DNA from: Rhodoferax potami
GTDB taxonomy: Bacteria; Pseudomonadota; Gammaproteobacteria; Burkholderiales; Burkholderiaceae_C
Length of the DNA: 64,000 nt
Assembly: GCF_032193765.1 (NCBI RefSeq)
Contig: NZ_JAVBIJ010000001.1
Location: 3,038,001-3,102,000 of the forward strand
Direction of reading: 5' to 3'
Part shown: piece by piece, positions 37,441-48,834 of the stretch
Layout: every line of letters begins with the position of its first letter
Position numbering within the stretch: position 1 is the first letter of the stretch
Notes under the pieces: generated by a model
Databases searched by the model: none
The model's input: the letters and a program-made list of their open reading frames with translations, nothing else
What the model was told of the DNA's origin: nothing
Made by a program: the position numbers and the translations under genes

Positions 37441-38199
37441 ATGCCAATTCGCATGACGCCTGTCGATCCCAAAACACCGCCCACTCCGGCCTCCCACGCG
37501 CGCTACAGCGGCCGCAAACTGCATGGACAGGTGGTTGATGAGCTGGGCCGCCGGGTCGCAGGGGGCATCTACCCCGCCGGGCAGGTGCTCCCGAATGAGG
37601 AGCTGTTGTGCCAGGAGCTGGCGGTGAGCCGCACTGCCCTGCGTGAAGCCGTCAAGGTACTGGCGGGCAAAGGTCTGCTGGAAGCCCGGCCCCGCATCGG
37701 CACCCGGGTGCGCAGCAAAGACCAGTGGAACCTGCTGGACCCAGATATCTTGGCGTGGCGCTGCGCCACCGGTGTGGATGCGGAGTTTTTGCGACACCTC
37801 ACCGAGCTGCGCGAAATCATTGAGCCCTCCGCGGCCGCACTGGCCGCGACCAGCCGCAGTGAAGAGCAACTCCAGGCGATCGCGCAGGCGCTGCGCTCTA
37901 TGGAGTCGGCAGCTTCGATCACCGATTGGGTGCAAGCCGATCTGGCCTTTCACACCGCCGTACTCCAAGCCACCAACAACCCGCTGCTGATGCCACTGGC
38001 CGCCATTATCGGCAGTGCCTTGGAGTCTTTGCTGGGTGTTACCGCGCGCACCTCGGACAACTTCAAGCAAGCGTTACCGGACCACCAGAAGGTGTTTGAA
38101 GCGATCCGCCTGCAAGAGCCGCAGAACGCCTTGCACCGCATGGCCAGCATGCTTTCTGACACCCGCAGCCTGATCCGCACCACGATCCAGACAAGCTAA
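37441..38199 (+). CDS. FadR-type GntR transcriptional regulator (DgoR-like)
   Basis: This 252-residue protein has an N-terminal winged HTH (about 22-90; LHGQVVDELGRRVAGGIYPAG and LAVSRTALREAVKVLAGKGLL) and a C-terminal FCD domain (about 105-235) with metal-binding Asp/His residues (ADLAFHTAVLQATNN). FCD proteins bind small carboxylates. Its position inside the galactonate genes suggests a DgoR role with galactonate or its dehydration product as inducer. The ATG follows directly on the TATGATCATT element, so it is probably autoregulated. Confidence 0.88.
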   Translation: MPIRMTPVDPKTPPTPASHARYSGRKLHGQVVDELGRRVAGGIYPAGQVLPNEELLCQELAVSRTALREAVKVLAGKGLLEARPRIGTRVRSKDQWNLLDPDILAWRCATGVDAEFLRHLTELREIIEPSAAALAATSRSEEQLQAIAQALRSMESAASITDWVQADLAFHTAVLQATNNPLLMPLAAIIGSALESLLGVTARTSDNFKQALPDHQKVFEAIRLQEPQNALHRMASMLSDTRSLIRTTIQTS

Positions 38200-38223
38200 G
38201 CGGCTTCTTTTAGGCTTTATTTG

Positions 38224-38233
38224 TATGATGATT
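38224..38233. promoter_or_regulatory. TATGATGATT element upstream of the sugar dehydrogenase
   Basis: This is a 9/10 match to the element at 37429-37438, 39 bases ahead of the SDR ATG. Finding the same element at both GntR-flanking promoters supports joint regulation of dgoKA and the dehydrogenase-lactonase pair. No experimental basis is available here. Confidence 0.45.
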
Positions 38234-38271
38234 GCTTTTACAATCGTCGTCTATTTACCTCTTGGAGACCT

Positions 38272-39051
38272 ATGAAGCCGGACACCCTCTCCCACTTCGC
38301 GCAGTACCCGAGCTTGCAAGGGCGCAGTGTTTTTGTCACCGGAGGCAGCTCTGGCATCGGTGGCGACATCGTGATTGCCTTTGCGCGCCAAGGCGCCAAA
38401 GTGGCGTTCACCGGCCGCAATGCCGAGGCCGCCCAGCAAGTCATTGAGGCAGCGCGGCAACTGGGCCCTGAACCGCTGTTCCTGCAAAGCGACGCGTCGG
38501 ATGTGAAAGCCTTGCAAGCGGCCATCGGCACAGCGGCCGAGCGCTTTGGCGACATCACGGTGTTGGTCAACAACGTGGCCAATGACCAGCGGCACGAGCT
38601 TGCCGATGTGACGGCGGAAGACTTCGACTGGCGGGTATCGGTCAACTTGCGACCCCACTTTTTTGCCGCCCAGGCGGTTGCCGAGGGCATGAAGCGTTCC
38701 GGCGGTGGCGCCATCGTGAACCTGGGCTCGACCAGCTGGAAGATCAAGGGCAAGGGCTACCCGGTCTACGCGACCTGCAAGTCAGCGACCGTGGGTCTGA
38801 CCCGCAGCCTGGCGCGAGAACTGGGTGAGTTCAATATCCGGGTCAACACCTTGACGCCGGGCTGGATCATGACCGACAAGCAACTGGCTTTGTGGGTCGA
38901 TGAGGCGGGTGAAAAAGCCATGCAGGACAACCATTGCCTGCCCGGCCGGATTCTCGGCGCCGATGTGGCGAATATGGCTTTGTTTTTATCGGCCGCTGAC
39001 AGCGGCATGGTGACAGCCCAAGACTTTGTGGTGGACGCCGGATGGACCTGA
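38272..39051 (+). CDS. SDR family sugar dehydrogenase (galactose/aldose 1-dehydrogenase type)
   Basis: A protein of 259 residues from ATG 38272 behind TTGGAG. It is a classical SDR: TGGSSGIG (23-30), the NNVAND variant of NNAG, Ser in NLGSTS and YxxxK in YATCK. Relatives oxidise aldoses (galactose, xylose, arabinose, fucose) to lactones. Beside a lactonase, dgoK and dgoA, the best guess is D-galactose 1-dehydrogenase, the first step of the De Ley-Doudoroff route. The lactonase ATG overlaps its 3' end by 10 bases. Confidence 0.8.
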   Translation: MKPDTLSHFAQYPSLQGRSVFVTGGSSGIGGDIVIAFARQGAKVAFTGRNAEAAQQVIEAARQLGPEPLFLQSDASDVKALQAAIGTAAERFGDITVLVNNVANDQRHELADVTAEDFDWRVSVNLRPHFFAAQAVAEGMKRSGGGAIVNLGSTSWKIKGKGYPVYATCKSATVGLTRSLARELGEFNIRVNTLTPGWIMTDKQLALWVDEAGEKAMQDNHCLPGRILGADVANMALFLSAADSGMVTAQDFVVDAGWT

Positions 39052-39929
39052 ATCACACACTCCCCCAAGCCATCTGGCCTGCAGAACTGCTGCTGGGTGA
39101 GGGCCCCGTCTGGGAAGCCCGGACCGGACGCTTTTTCTTTGTCGACATCCATGGTTGTGCTCTGCACGCCTGGACCCCCGCGACGGATGCGCGCCAAAGC
39201 TGGAAGATGCCTGAGCGCATCGGCTGGTTGATTCCCCGCAAAAACGGGGACGGCTACATGGCGGGCTTCCAAAGCGGCATAGTGCATCTGACGCTGGAGC
39301 CAGAACTGCGCTGGGAGCCGGTGGCTCAGCCGCATCCTGGTGAACCGTCCGTCCGGCTGAACGATGCCAAGGCAGATGCCTTCGGCCGTATCTGGGCCGG
39401 CTCGATGGACAACGACGACCCGGCCCGCTGCAAAGGACGGCTCGCCCGCCTGGACCCGGATCTGCAATGTACTGTGGTGGAAACCGGCATCTATATTGCC
39501 AACGGCCCCGCAATTGCACCGGACGCCCGGTGGATGCTACACACCGACAGCTTTCTGAACACGGTTTACCGGTACACATTGGATGCTGCAGGCAACCTCA
39601 CCGCCAAATCGGTGTGGCGGGTTTTCTCAGAAGACGAAGGCACGCCCGACGGAATGACGCTGGACAGCGAAGGCCGCGTTTGGATCGCGTTCTGGGGCGG
39701 TGCTTGCATTCGGTGCTTCACGCCGGACGCGGAGTGCCTGCAGACCATCGCGATACCCGCGAGCCAGGTGACGAGCATCAGTTTTGGTGGCGCAGACCTC
39801 CAGACAATGCTGGTGACCACAGCTAGGGTGGGACTGGGTGATGCGGAATTGGCGCAGTACCCCTTGTCGGGTAGTGTGTTCACTCTGCGCACCGGCGCGA
39901 CAGGGGTGCTGCCCCTGGCGTTTGGCTGA
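39042..39929 (+). CDS. SMP-30/gluconolactonase family sugar lactonase
   Basis: This 295-residue six-bladed beta-propeller has metal ligands in LLGEGPVWE (Glu), NDAKADAFGRIW (Asn) and GTPDGMTLDSEGRVW (Asp). It hydrolyses aldonolactones; here galactonolactone is inferred from context. It overlaps the SDR by 10 bases, so the two are translated together. The gene ends 10 bases before the 3' part of the disrupted MATE gene on the other strand. No signal peptide is seen, consistent with a cytoplasmic pathway. Confidence 0.88.
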   Translation: MDLNHTLPQAIWPAELLLGEGPVWEARTGRFFFVDIHGCALHAWTPATDARQSWKMPERIGWLIPRKNGDGYMAGFQSGIVHLTLEPELRWEPVAQPHPGEPSVRLNDAKADAFGRIWAGSMDNDDPARCKGRLARLDPDLQCTVVETGIYIANGPAIAPDARWMLHTDSFLNTVYRYTLDAAGNLTAKSVWRVFSEDEGTPDGMTLDSEGRVWIAFWGGACIRCFTPDAECLQTIAIPASQVTSISFGGADLQTMLVTTARVGLGDAELAQYPLSGSVFTLRTGATGVLPLAFG

Positions 39930-39938
39930 TACGAGGCG

Positions 39939-40454
39939 TTAGTTTTTCTCTGCGCGCAAGCGACGGCGGCTGTCCCGTGCATTGGGCAGCCAGCCGCGCC
40001 AGAGCCAACGACTGAGCAACAGCAAGCCGCGAATCCACTCGTCCAGCGCATAGGCCAACCAGATCCCGGGCAGGCCGAACAAGCGGCCCAACCAAAAAGA
40101 GCCGACTCCCAGCACCAACACAAGGGATGCGACGCTGGACACTGCCGGGTAAATGGCGTCGCCCGTCGCACGCAAGGCACCGTTCAAAATCAGATTGAAA
40201 ACGCGGCCGGTCTCGAGCAGCAAAGACAGCCACAGCAAGGTTTGCGCGGCCTCGATGACGGCCGCGTCTTTGGTAAAAGCGCGCATCAACCAAGGGGCAC
40301 CCAACGCGGCAAACAGTGCCAGCGAGCCGGAGGCCAGCAGCCCATTGCGCACCGCCTTGCGGACCAGTCCGTTAGCTGCCCTCAAATCGCCGGCCCCGAC
40401 GAGGCGGCCCACCATGATTTCACAGGCCCAGCCGATGGCCATGCTGGTCAACAG
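39939..40454 (-). pseudogene. MATE family efflux transporter, 3' fragment (IS21-disrupted)
   Basis: This holds the last 170 or so codons of a MATE transporter: TSMAIGWACEIMVGRLVGAG, then further membrane helices to RRRLRAEKN. The frame runs into the IS element at 40455. When the element and one ACAG duplication are removed, it continues exactly into the fragment at 42593-43436 (LLKYVLL then TSMAIGW), giving a 451-residue protein. The ORF that crosses into the IS has a nonsense N-terminus derived from the IS end. Confidence 0.92.
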
Positions 40455-40560
40455 TGTCAAACGCAGTTTCGATTTGATACAGCTGTCGAACGCAAACGCG
40501 GCGTGGATTTGATACACCGTTGTGTGGGGCGATTGTCTGTTTTGTCTTTGCTTGTCTTTC

Positions 40561-40590
40561 AAGCAGTCAGTGGCTCGCCACTGACTGCTT
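40561..40590. repeat. Perfect 13-bp hairpin inside the IS21 element, downstream of istB
   Basis: The arms AAGCAGTCAGTGG and CCACTGACTGCTT flank a CTCG loop, 7 bases after the istB stop. There is no U-tract on the istB-sense side, so it is not a classic terminator. It may protect istAB mRNA or block readthrough; this is speculative. Confidence 0.6.
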
Positions 40591-40597
40591 GGCGCCC

Positions 40598-42507
<1,910 letters not shown>

Positions 42508-42592
42508 CCATGGTTCGGATGGCTTGGCACGTTAGTCGAGGTGTATCAATTCCTCACCGCGTTTGCGTGTCATTTTCATACTGCGCGTGACA

Positions 42593-43436
42593 ACAGCACA
42601 TATTTGAGCAGCTGCAAGGTGTAAGAGTGGGTGGCCAGTGCCGTGACCCCTAGGCGGGCGGTGGCCGCCAGCGACACCATGAAGGCAGCGCGGTAAGTGA
42701 CCTCGACCCCGGCACCCGGAAGCCCGACCCGCAACACCGGCGCAAAGTCCACCCACGCAAACCGCCACCAGTCTTGCTTGGAGGGGGTCAATTGCATGCG
42801 TACCCGCCAGAACCACAGGTGCAATACCAGCCCCAATGCGCGGCTGATCAGCATGGCTATGGCATAGCCCTCAAGGCCCATGCCATCCCAGCTGCCCCAA
42901 CCCCGCATGATCACAAAGGCCAGCGCCAAGTGCGTGCCGTGCATGGCGATCATGATCCGCAAAGAGTCTTTGGCAAACAGGTGGGCGCGCAGCACTGCCG
43001 CCATGCTGAGGTTGTAGGCATCCAGCAGCAAGGCCGGTGCAAACCATTGCAGATACGGGGCGGCTAAGGACGCCACCATGGCCGGGGCGTTTAACCAGTC
43101 GAGCATGACGTCGTTGCCTGCGACCACCACAAGCATGATCGCAGCACCCACCCAGCTGCTGGCACCCAAGGCCAACAGGGCGACACGTCGGGCGGCGGCG
43201 TGCTGCCCTCCCCCGACATATTGCGTCACCATCACGCCCAAGCCGATGGCAAGCACCCGGAAAGCGACGCTCAGGGTTTCCAGGATCTGGTTCACCAGCC
43301 CGAACGCACCGGCTGCGGCATCTGACTCATGCGAAGCCAGCCACAGCCCGCCCATCGCGACCGTCATACCCAACAAAAACTCGCCGAGCAAAGGCCCGGC
43401 GATCGTATTCAGGCGCAAACGCTCGGGTGTACTCAT
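42593..43436 (-). pseudogene. MATE family efflux transporter, 5' fragment (IS21-disrupted)
   Basis: This holds the first 281 codons from ATG 43436: membrane helices with TIAGPLLGEFLLGMTVAMGG, GLGVMVTQYVGGGQ and LLLDAYNLSMAAVL. The frame is interrupted after KYVLL by the IS21 element. MATE proteins export cationic drugs or metabolites in exchange for Na+ or H+. The fragment lacks about the last third of the helices and is unlikely to work. The 5' half is otherwise undamaged, which points to a recent event. Confidence 0.92.
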
Positions 43437-43472
43437 TCGAAGAATGTACCCGAGCCCTTTACCTGCAGGAGG

Positions 43473-45125
43473 TCAGGCATGGCCCAGAAAAGCGCCGCCC
43501 CATGCAGGCAACTGCAGCACTGCGCCCTGGCGAACTGCATCACCCAGACCACTGCCCGTCACCGTGAGCATCGCAGCGAAGGCTTCCGGGACTACCCACT
43601 GGGCCGGCTCAGGGCTGAAGTTGAATACGCAGACCATGCTTTGACCCTCATGGCGACGCACATAGGCGAACACCTGAGGGTGCGCATCCAGCACCTCCAA
43701 GGTACCACTCACCAGGCAGGGCTGGGTTTTGCGCCAGCGCAGCAGGTTGCGATAGAAATGCAACAGCGATGCAGAGTCTTGAATCTGCGCCTCGGCGGTT
43801 AACGCCCGGTGGGTCGCGGCCACGGGCAGCCATGGCTTTGCAGGTGCGGGCGATGAGGAGAAGCCTAAATCGGCTGCATCCGCAAGCCACGGCATCGGGG
43901 TGCGACAACCATCGCGCCCTTTGAACTCGGGCCACATCGTGATGCCGTAGGGGTCCTGCAGGTCTTCAAATGCGATGTCTGCCTCTGGCAAGCCCAACTC
44001 ATCACCTTGATAGATGCAAGGGGAACCGCGCAAAGACATTTGCAAGGCTGCGCCAAGGCGCAACAACTCAGGCGCCGCAACCGCCGCAGTGCTGGCCCAG
44101 CGGGTAGCAACCCGCACCACATCGTGGTTGGAGAGGGCCCAGCAAGGCCATCCACCGGGAGCCACCTCTTCAAACCGCTTCACAAAACCGCGGAAGTGCG
44201 CGGCACTGTGCGCGGTACCCAGCAGGTCAAAGCAGTACGCCATGTGCAGCTTGTCACCTCCACTGGTGTATTCCGCCACACGGGCCAGACCGTCGTCGTC
44301 ACCGATCTCACCCACCATGGTGGTGTCGGGGTACGCGTCCAGCAAGGCCCGCAGCTCACGCAAGAAGGCCAGGTTTTCGGGCTGGCTCTTGTCATGTTGG
44401 TGCCACTGCCAGCCATAGGGGTTCACTGCGTTGACCGCAGGGTCCTCACCATCGGGGCGACCGCGTGCGGGGTTGTCGCGCAGTTGGGCGTCATGGAAGT
44501 AAAAGTTAGCGGTGTCCAGGCGGTAGCCATCCACCCCGAGATCCAACCAGAACTTGACGGTGGACAGCAGCGCTTTTTGCACTTCGGGATTGTGAAAATT
44601 CAAATCCGGCTGGCTGGTCAGGAAGTTGTGCATGTAGTACTGGCAACGGCGGGTATCCCACTGCCATGCACTGCCGCCAAAAATGGACAACCAGTTGTTG
44701 GGCGGGTTTCCATCGGGTTTGGCATCGGCCCAGATATACCAATCGGCCTTGGGGTTGTTCAGGCTGGAGCGGCTTTCTACAAACCAAGGGTGTTGGTCGG
44801 AGCTGTGGGAGAGCACTTGGTCAATCATGACCTTCAAGCCCAGTGCATGTGCGCGATCGACCAGCTGCTTGAAATCATCGAGCGTTCCGAACATCGGGTC
44901 CACGTCGCAGTAATCGCTGACGTCGTAGCCGAAATCCTTCATCGGGCTCTTGAAGAAGGGCGACAGCCAAATGCCGTCTGCGCCCAGGTCGGCCACATAG
45001 TCCAGCTTGGCGGTAATGCCGGCCAGATCGCCCACGCCGTCGCCATTGCTGTCCGCATAACTACGCGGGTAGATCTGATAAATGACGCCACCGCGCCACC
45101 AGTTGTTGTTAGTTGCTTTAGCCAT
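43473..45125 (-). CDS. aglA: Alpha-glucosidase, glycoside hydrolase family 13
   Basis: A protein of 550 residues from ATG 45125 (the frame runs to 45179 without support). The (beta/alpha)8 catalytic sites are in place: nucleophile Asp204 in GYRLDTAN, acid/base Glu273 in MVGEIGDDD and Asp335 in LSNHDVVR, with MIDQVLSHSSDQHPWF as the first conserved region. It has no signal peptide, so it acts on imported substrate in the cytoplasm. The agl operon context suggests hydrolysis of sucrose, maltose, trehalose or related alpha-glucosides. It is the last gene of the operon, 72 bases after aglG. Confidence 0.93.
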   Translation of the reverse strand: MAKATNNNWWRGGVIYQIYPRSYADSNGDGVGDLAGITAKLDYVADLGADGIWLSPFFKSPMKDFGYDVSDYCDVDPMFGTLDDFKQLVDRAHALGLKVMIDQVLSHSSDQHPWFVESRSSLNNPKADWYIWADAKPDGNPPNNWLSIFGGSAWQWDTRRCQYYMHNFLTSQPDLNFHNPEVQKALLSTVKFWLDLGVDGYRLDTANFYFHDAQLRDNPARGRPDGEDPAVNAVNPYGWQWHQHDKSQPENLAFLRELRALLDAYPDTTMVGEIGDDDGLARVAEYTSGGDKLHMAYCFDLLGTAHSAAHFRGFVKRFEEVAPGGWPCWALSNHDVVRVATRWASTAAVAAPELLRLGAALQMSLRGSPCIYQGDELGLPEADIAFEDLQDPYGITMWPEFKGRDGCRTPMPWLADAADLGFSSSPAPAKPWLPVAATHRALTAEAQIQDSASLLHFYRNLLRWRKTQPCLVSGTLEVLDAHPQVFAYVRRHEGQSMVCVFNFSPEPAQWVVPEAFAAMLTVTGSGLGDAVRQGAVLQLPAWGGAFLGHA

Positions 45126-45197
45126 GATTGAAAGGTCCCTTGAATGAAAACGGCGAATCTGCTTGCGCAAATTCGCCAAGGAAGGTTGGTCTCAAAT

Positions 45198-46370
45198 TTA
45201 CTTGACGGAGCCGCTCAGTAGCCCGCGCACAAAGAAGCGTTGCAGCGAGAAGAACACGGCAACCGGCACCGCAATGGAGACGAATGCGCTGGCGGTCAAG
45301 ATCTCCCAGCTCTCACCGCGAGAGCCCAGCAAGTCGTTGAGCTTGATGGTGAGCACCACCTGGTCCGGCGCTTTGCCGAGGAAGACGAGTGCAATCAAAA
45401 AGTCGTTCCAGACCCACAGGAACTGGAAGATGGCAAAACTCGCCAACGCAGGGATCGACAAGGGCAGCACGATGCTAGTGAAGATCTGAAAATGCGAAGC
45501 ACCGTCCATCCGCGCGCTCTCGATGATGTCGCGTGGCAGGGACGCAATGTAGTTGCGCAGCAGGTAAATCGCCAGGGGCAGACCAAACGCGGAGTGGGCA
45601 AGCCATACTCCAAGGTAAGACTTGGACTCTGTGCCAAAAACCTCGCCCATCTGGTTGTAGAGCCGCAGCAGCGGAATCAGGGACATCTGCAAGGGCACCA
45701 CCAGCAGGCCCACCACCACAATAAACAAGAATTTGCGGCCGGGGAACTCCATCCAGCTGAAGGCATACGCGGCAAAGGCTGCGATCAGAATCGGAATAAA
45801 GGTAGCCGGAATCGTGACCTTGAAGGTGTTCAAGAATGCCTGCCCTACCCCTTCACCCGCGATCACCTTTTCGTAATTCTGGGTCATAAAAACGGGTGGA
45901 GACTCGGCCACATAAAACACCCGGACACCGCGATCCTTGTCATAGGGCTGGTCCAGATCCAGGCGATAGCTTCCATCGGCTTTCACCGTCAGCGTGCCGT
46001 CGGGCTTGCCGTCTTCCTCGTCAAAGATTTGCCCATCCGACACTTCCACTGTCGTACCAACGGCGAACTCTTTGGGGTTGGCCGACTTGAGCGAAAACTG
46101 CTTGATTTGTATTCCGCCACCTTCGGGGAACAAGCGGCCGCTGATGACGTAGCGCTCACCTTCTTTCACCAGACTTTGAGCCCCTGCCGTCCGGCGCATG
46201 TCTGCACGGGTTTGGGTGGACAGCGCGGTCCACCAGCCACTGCTGACCAGTTGCTGCTTTTCCCGGAAGCTTGAAACCAAGAGGCCGAAAGTCGGGAGCA
46301 CCCACATCAACACGATGACCAGCAACAAGGCTTGCGCCATCAAGGATGGGAGAGAGAAATACTTTTTCAT
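45198..46370 (-). CDS. aglG: Alpha-glucoside ABC transporter permease AglG
   Basis: A protein of 390 residues from ATG 46370 behind GAGGAGG, overlapping the aglF stop by 4 bases. A first membrane segment (about 10-32) is followed by a periplasmic insertion of about 130 residues. A MalG-type permease core then carries the EAA loop [14 protein letters not shown]. The insertion is part of the AglG family as I know it, rather than a fusion unique to this strain. It forms the membrane channel with AglF and uses AglK for ATP. Confidence 0.92.
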   Translation of the reverse strand: MKKYFSLPSLMAQALLLVIVLMWVLPTFGLLVSSFREKQQLVSSGWWTALSTQTRADMRRTAGAQSLVKEGERYVISGRLFPEGGGIQIKQFSLKSANPKEFAVGTTVEVSDGQIFDEEDGKPDGTLTVKADGSYRLDLDQPYDKDRGVRVFYVAESPPVFMTQNYEKVIAGEGVGQAFLNTFKVTIPATFIPILIAAFAAYAFSWMEFPGRKFLFIVVVGLLVVPLQMSLIPLLRLYNQMGEVFGTESKSYLGVWLAHSAFGLPLAIYLLRNYIASLPRDIIESARMDGASHFQIFTSIVLPLSIPALASFAIFQFLWVWNDFLIALVFLGKAPDQVVLTIKLNDLLGSRGESWEILTASAFVSIAVPVAVFFSLQRFFVRGLLSGSVK

Positions 46371-47371
46371 CGCTGAGCCTCCTCAGTGCGGAAGCGGCGG
46401 ATATTGAAGGCCATCACCGGTACCACTGCAAACATCAAAACCATGGCCAAGGTAGAGCTGCGGCCATAGTCGCCGCCACCACGGAACATCCAGTCATACA
46501 TCAGATTTCCCAGCACACTGGTATCCCACTGGCCACCGGTCATGGCCATCACGATGTCAAACACCTTGAGCACCGTGATGGTGATGGTGGTCCACACCAC
46601 CAGAATGGTGGACATCACTTGGGGCACCATGATTTCGAAAAAGATCTGCAGCTCGCTGGCGCCATCGATGCGTGCAGCCTCGATGGTTTCGTGCGGCACA
46701 CCCCGCAGGGCGGCAGAGAGAATCACCATGGCGAAGCCTGTCTGGATCCAGATCAAAATCGCCATCAGGAAAAAGTTGTTCCAGAACGGAATCGTGACCC
46801 ACGCCTGGGGCTCAAAGCCCATCCCCATCACCATAGCGTTCAAGATGCCGATTTGCTCTGCATCAGGCCCCCGGAAGTCGTACACAAACTTCCAGATCAC
46901 GCTGGCGCCCACAAAGCTGATGGCCATGGGCATGAACACCATGGACTTGGCAAATCCACCCCACCAGACGCGGTCTGCGAGCACTGCGACCACAAGGCCG
47001 AAAGCAGTGGCTGCGGCGGGAACGACCAGCAACCAGAGAAAGTTGTTGCGGATCGTCAGCAAGAAATTCTGGTCTGCGAACACCCAGCGAAAGTTGGCGA
47101 GTCCGACGAATTGCTCTCCCGTTGCGTCATAAAAACTCAAGCGGAAGGTTTCAAACAAGGGGTACACCAGGTAGGTACCCAGCAATAACAGGGCGGGCGC
47201 AATAAAGAGCCAGGGCCGCACGTTGGAGCGGAAAATTTCTCGTCCGTTTTTACTGCCCACTGGCAGCTGGACGATTTTGTCCAACACGAAGTTGGAGCCG
47301 GCGAAGTACAGCAAGCAGAACGCAATACTGACCAGTACAGCGGTGATGGTCTGGATAACTTGATCAGTCAT
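46367..47371 (-). CDS. aglF: Alpha-glucoside ABC transporter permease AglF
   Basis: The protein has 334 residues. Two N-terminal membrane segments (about 8-30 and 55-80) precede a MalF-type permease core with [17 protein letters not shown] and the EAA loop [17 protein letters not shown]. The reading frame is complete. It lies 103 bases downstream of the binding-protein gene and overlaps aglG by 4 bases, so the two permeases are translated together. Confidence 0.92.
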   Translation of the reverse strand: MTDQVIQTITAVLVSIAFCLLYFAGSNFVLDKIVQLPVGSKNGREIFRSNVRPWLFIAPALLLLGTYLVYPLFETFRLSFYDATGEQFVGLANFRWVFADQNFLLTIRNNFLWLLVVPAAATAFGLVVAVLADRVWWGGFAKSMVFMPMAISFVGASVIWKFVYDFRGPDAEQIGILNAMVMGMGFEPQAWVTIPFWNNFFLMAILIWIQTGFAMVILSAALRGVPHETIEAARIDGASELQIFFEIMVPQVMSTILVVWTTITITVLKVFDIVMAMTGGQWDTSVLGNLMYDWMFRGGGDYGRSSTLAMVLMFAVVPVMAFNIRRFRTEEAQR

Positions 47372-47474
47372 GGGATCAATGCTTTTGCGTGTCGTAGGGA
47401 AGGGGATTCAAAAGGGCCGGCAGCCGAAGCCGCCGGCCTGAAGACGTGCCGCAAGGCGACGTCAGAGGAGATAC

Positions 47475-48776
47475 TTACTTGATCGCGTCCCAGCTCTTCT
47501 GGATCTCGTCAGCCACTTCCTTGGCAGAGGCGCCGCCGGAGTAGTTGACCATGCCCTTCCAGAAACTGCCTGCACCCACTGCGCCGGGCATCAGGTCGGA
47601 ACCGTCAAAACGGAAGGTGGTGGCGTTTTGCAGAATCTCGCCTTGCTTCTTGAGCGAGGCGGTCTTGTACTTGGCCAGGTCCACACCCTTGTGCGGTGTC
47701 AGGAAGCCGCCTTCAGCCATCCAGATTTCATGCGACTGGGGGTGCTGCAGGTATTCCATGAATGCACGGGCACCCTTGCTGTCTTTGGTGATAGTCAGAA
47801 TCGTGCCGCCACCCAGAACCGGGTTGCCCAGCTTCTTGCTGCTGTAAGAGGGGAAGTAGAAGAAGTCGGCTTCGTCCGCCTTGCCTTCTGGGAAGAAAGC
47901 GGGGATGAAAGACGCTTGACGGTGCATATAGCACTTGGGCGGGGAGCCGAACATGCCCTTCGGGCTGTCCTTGAAGCTCACGGTGGCCACGGCCTTGGCG
48001 CCGCCGTCTACATAGGCGTCGTTCTTGGCGAACCAGCCGTAGGCTTCGATCGCTTCGATCACGCGCTTGTCGTTGAACTTCATCTTGTTGCTGACCCACT
48101 GGTCATAGACCTCAGGCGTTTGAGTTCGCAACATCATGTCTTCGACCCAGTCAGTTGCAGGCCAGCCGGTAGCGGCGTCAGAGCCCAGACCGATACACCA
48201 TGGCTTGCCGCCATCGGCTGCAATTTTCTTGGTCAGGGTTTGAAGTTCTTCCATGGACTTGGGCACTTTGTAGCCCTTTTCCTTGAAGTTCTCAGGGATG
48301 TACCAGACCAAGCTCTTCACGTTCACGTTGTAGAACATGCCGTAGAACTCTTTCTTGCCGGCCTTGTTGGCGTAGGTGCCCAAGTCAGCCCAGGAGCTGC
48401 CTGCTGCGTAGTTCTTTTTGACCCATTCCTGGGCCTTGGCGCCCAGCGGCTTCAAGCCGTCAATGGCGGCCATGTTGGCAGCCAGACCAGGCTGCGGGAA
48501 CACGGAAATGTTGGATGGGGAACCTGCCTTGATGTCGATCACGATCTGCTGCTCGGAGCTTTGGGAGCAGGAGTGCTTGACGGTGGCGCCGGTTGATTTC
48601 TCAAAGTTCGCGATCACTTTTTTGAACATGCCTTCTTCAGCACCTGTCCAAGGGCAAGTGATGGTGACCACTTCACCCTTCAAATTTGGCCCTTTGTAGT
48701 CAGCTGCCATGGCCGGTGCGGTCACGGCTGCTGCTGCCAGAGCGCAAGCGCCGGCAATCATGGTTTTCTTCATCAT
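47475..48776 (-). CDS. aglE: Alpha-glucoside ABC transporter substrate-binding protein AglE
   Basis: A protein of 433 residues. ATG 48776 was chosen because AGAGGAGA precedes it and a clear signal peptide follows (MMKKTMIAGACALAAAAVTA, cleavage after AMA). The longer open frame to 49034 runs into aglK on the same strand and is spurious. The mature part is a MalE-like binding fold with VVTITCPWTGAEEG and an ATDWVEDMM segment. Abundant Lys/Asp and strong codon bias suggest high expression. Confidence 0.93.
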   Translation of the reverse strand: MMKKTMIAGACALAAAAVTAPAMAADYKGPNLKGEVVTITCPWTGAEEGMFKKVIANFEKSTGATVKHSCSQSSEQQIVIDIKAGSPSNISVFPQPGLAANMAAIDGLKPLGAKAQEWVKKNYAAGSSWADLGTYANKAGKKEFYGMFYNVNVKSLVWYIPENFKEKGYKVPKSMEELQTLTKKIAADGGKPWCIGLGSDAATGWPATDWVEDMMLRTQTPEVYDQWVSNKMKFNDKRVIEAIEAYGWFAKNDAYVDGGAKAVATVSFKDSPKGMFGSPPKCYMHRQASFIPAFFPEGKADEADFFYFPSYSSKKLGNPVLGGGTILTITKDSKGARAFMEYLQHPQSHEIWMAEGGFLTPHKGVDLAKYKTASLKKQGEILQNATTFRFDGSDLMPGAVGAGSFWKGMVNYSGGASAKEVADEIQKSWDAIK

Positions 48777-48834
48777 CGTCTTCTCCTCTTGTGGCGCCGC
48801 AGCCCATCCACGGCGCGTTAAAAACTGTCGCAGA

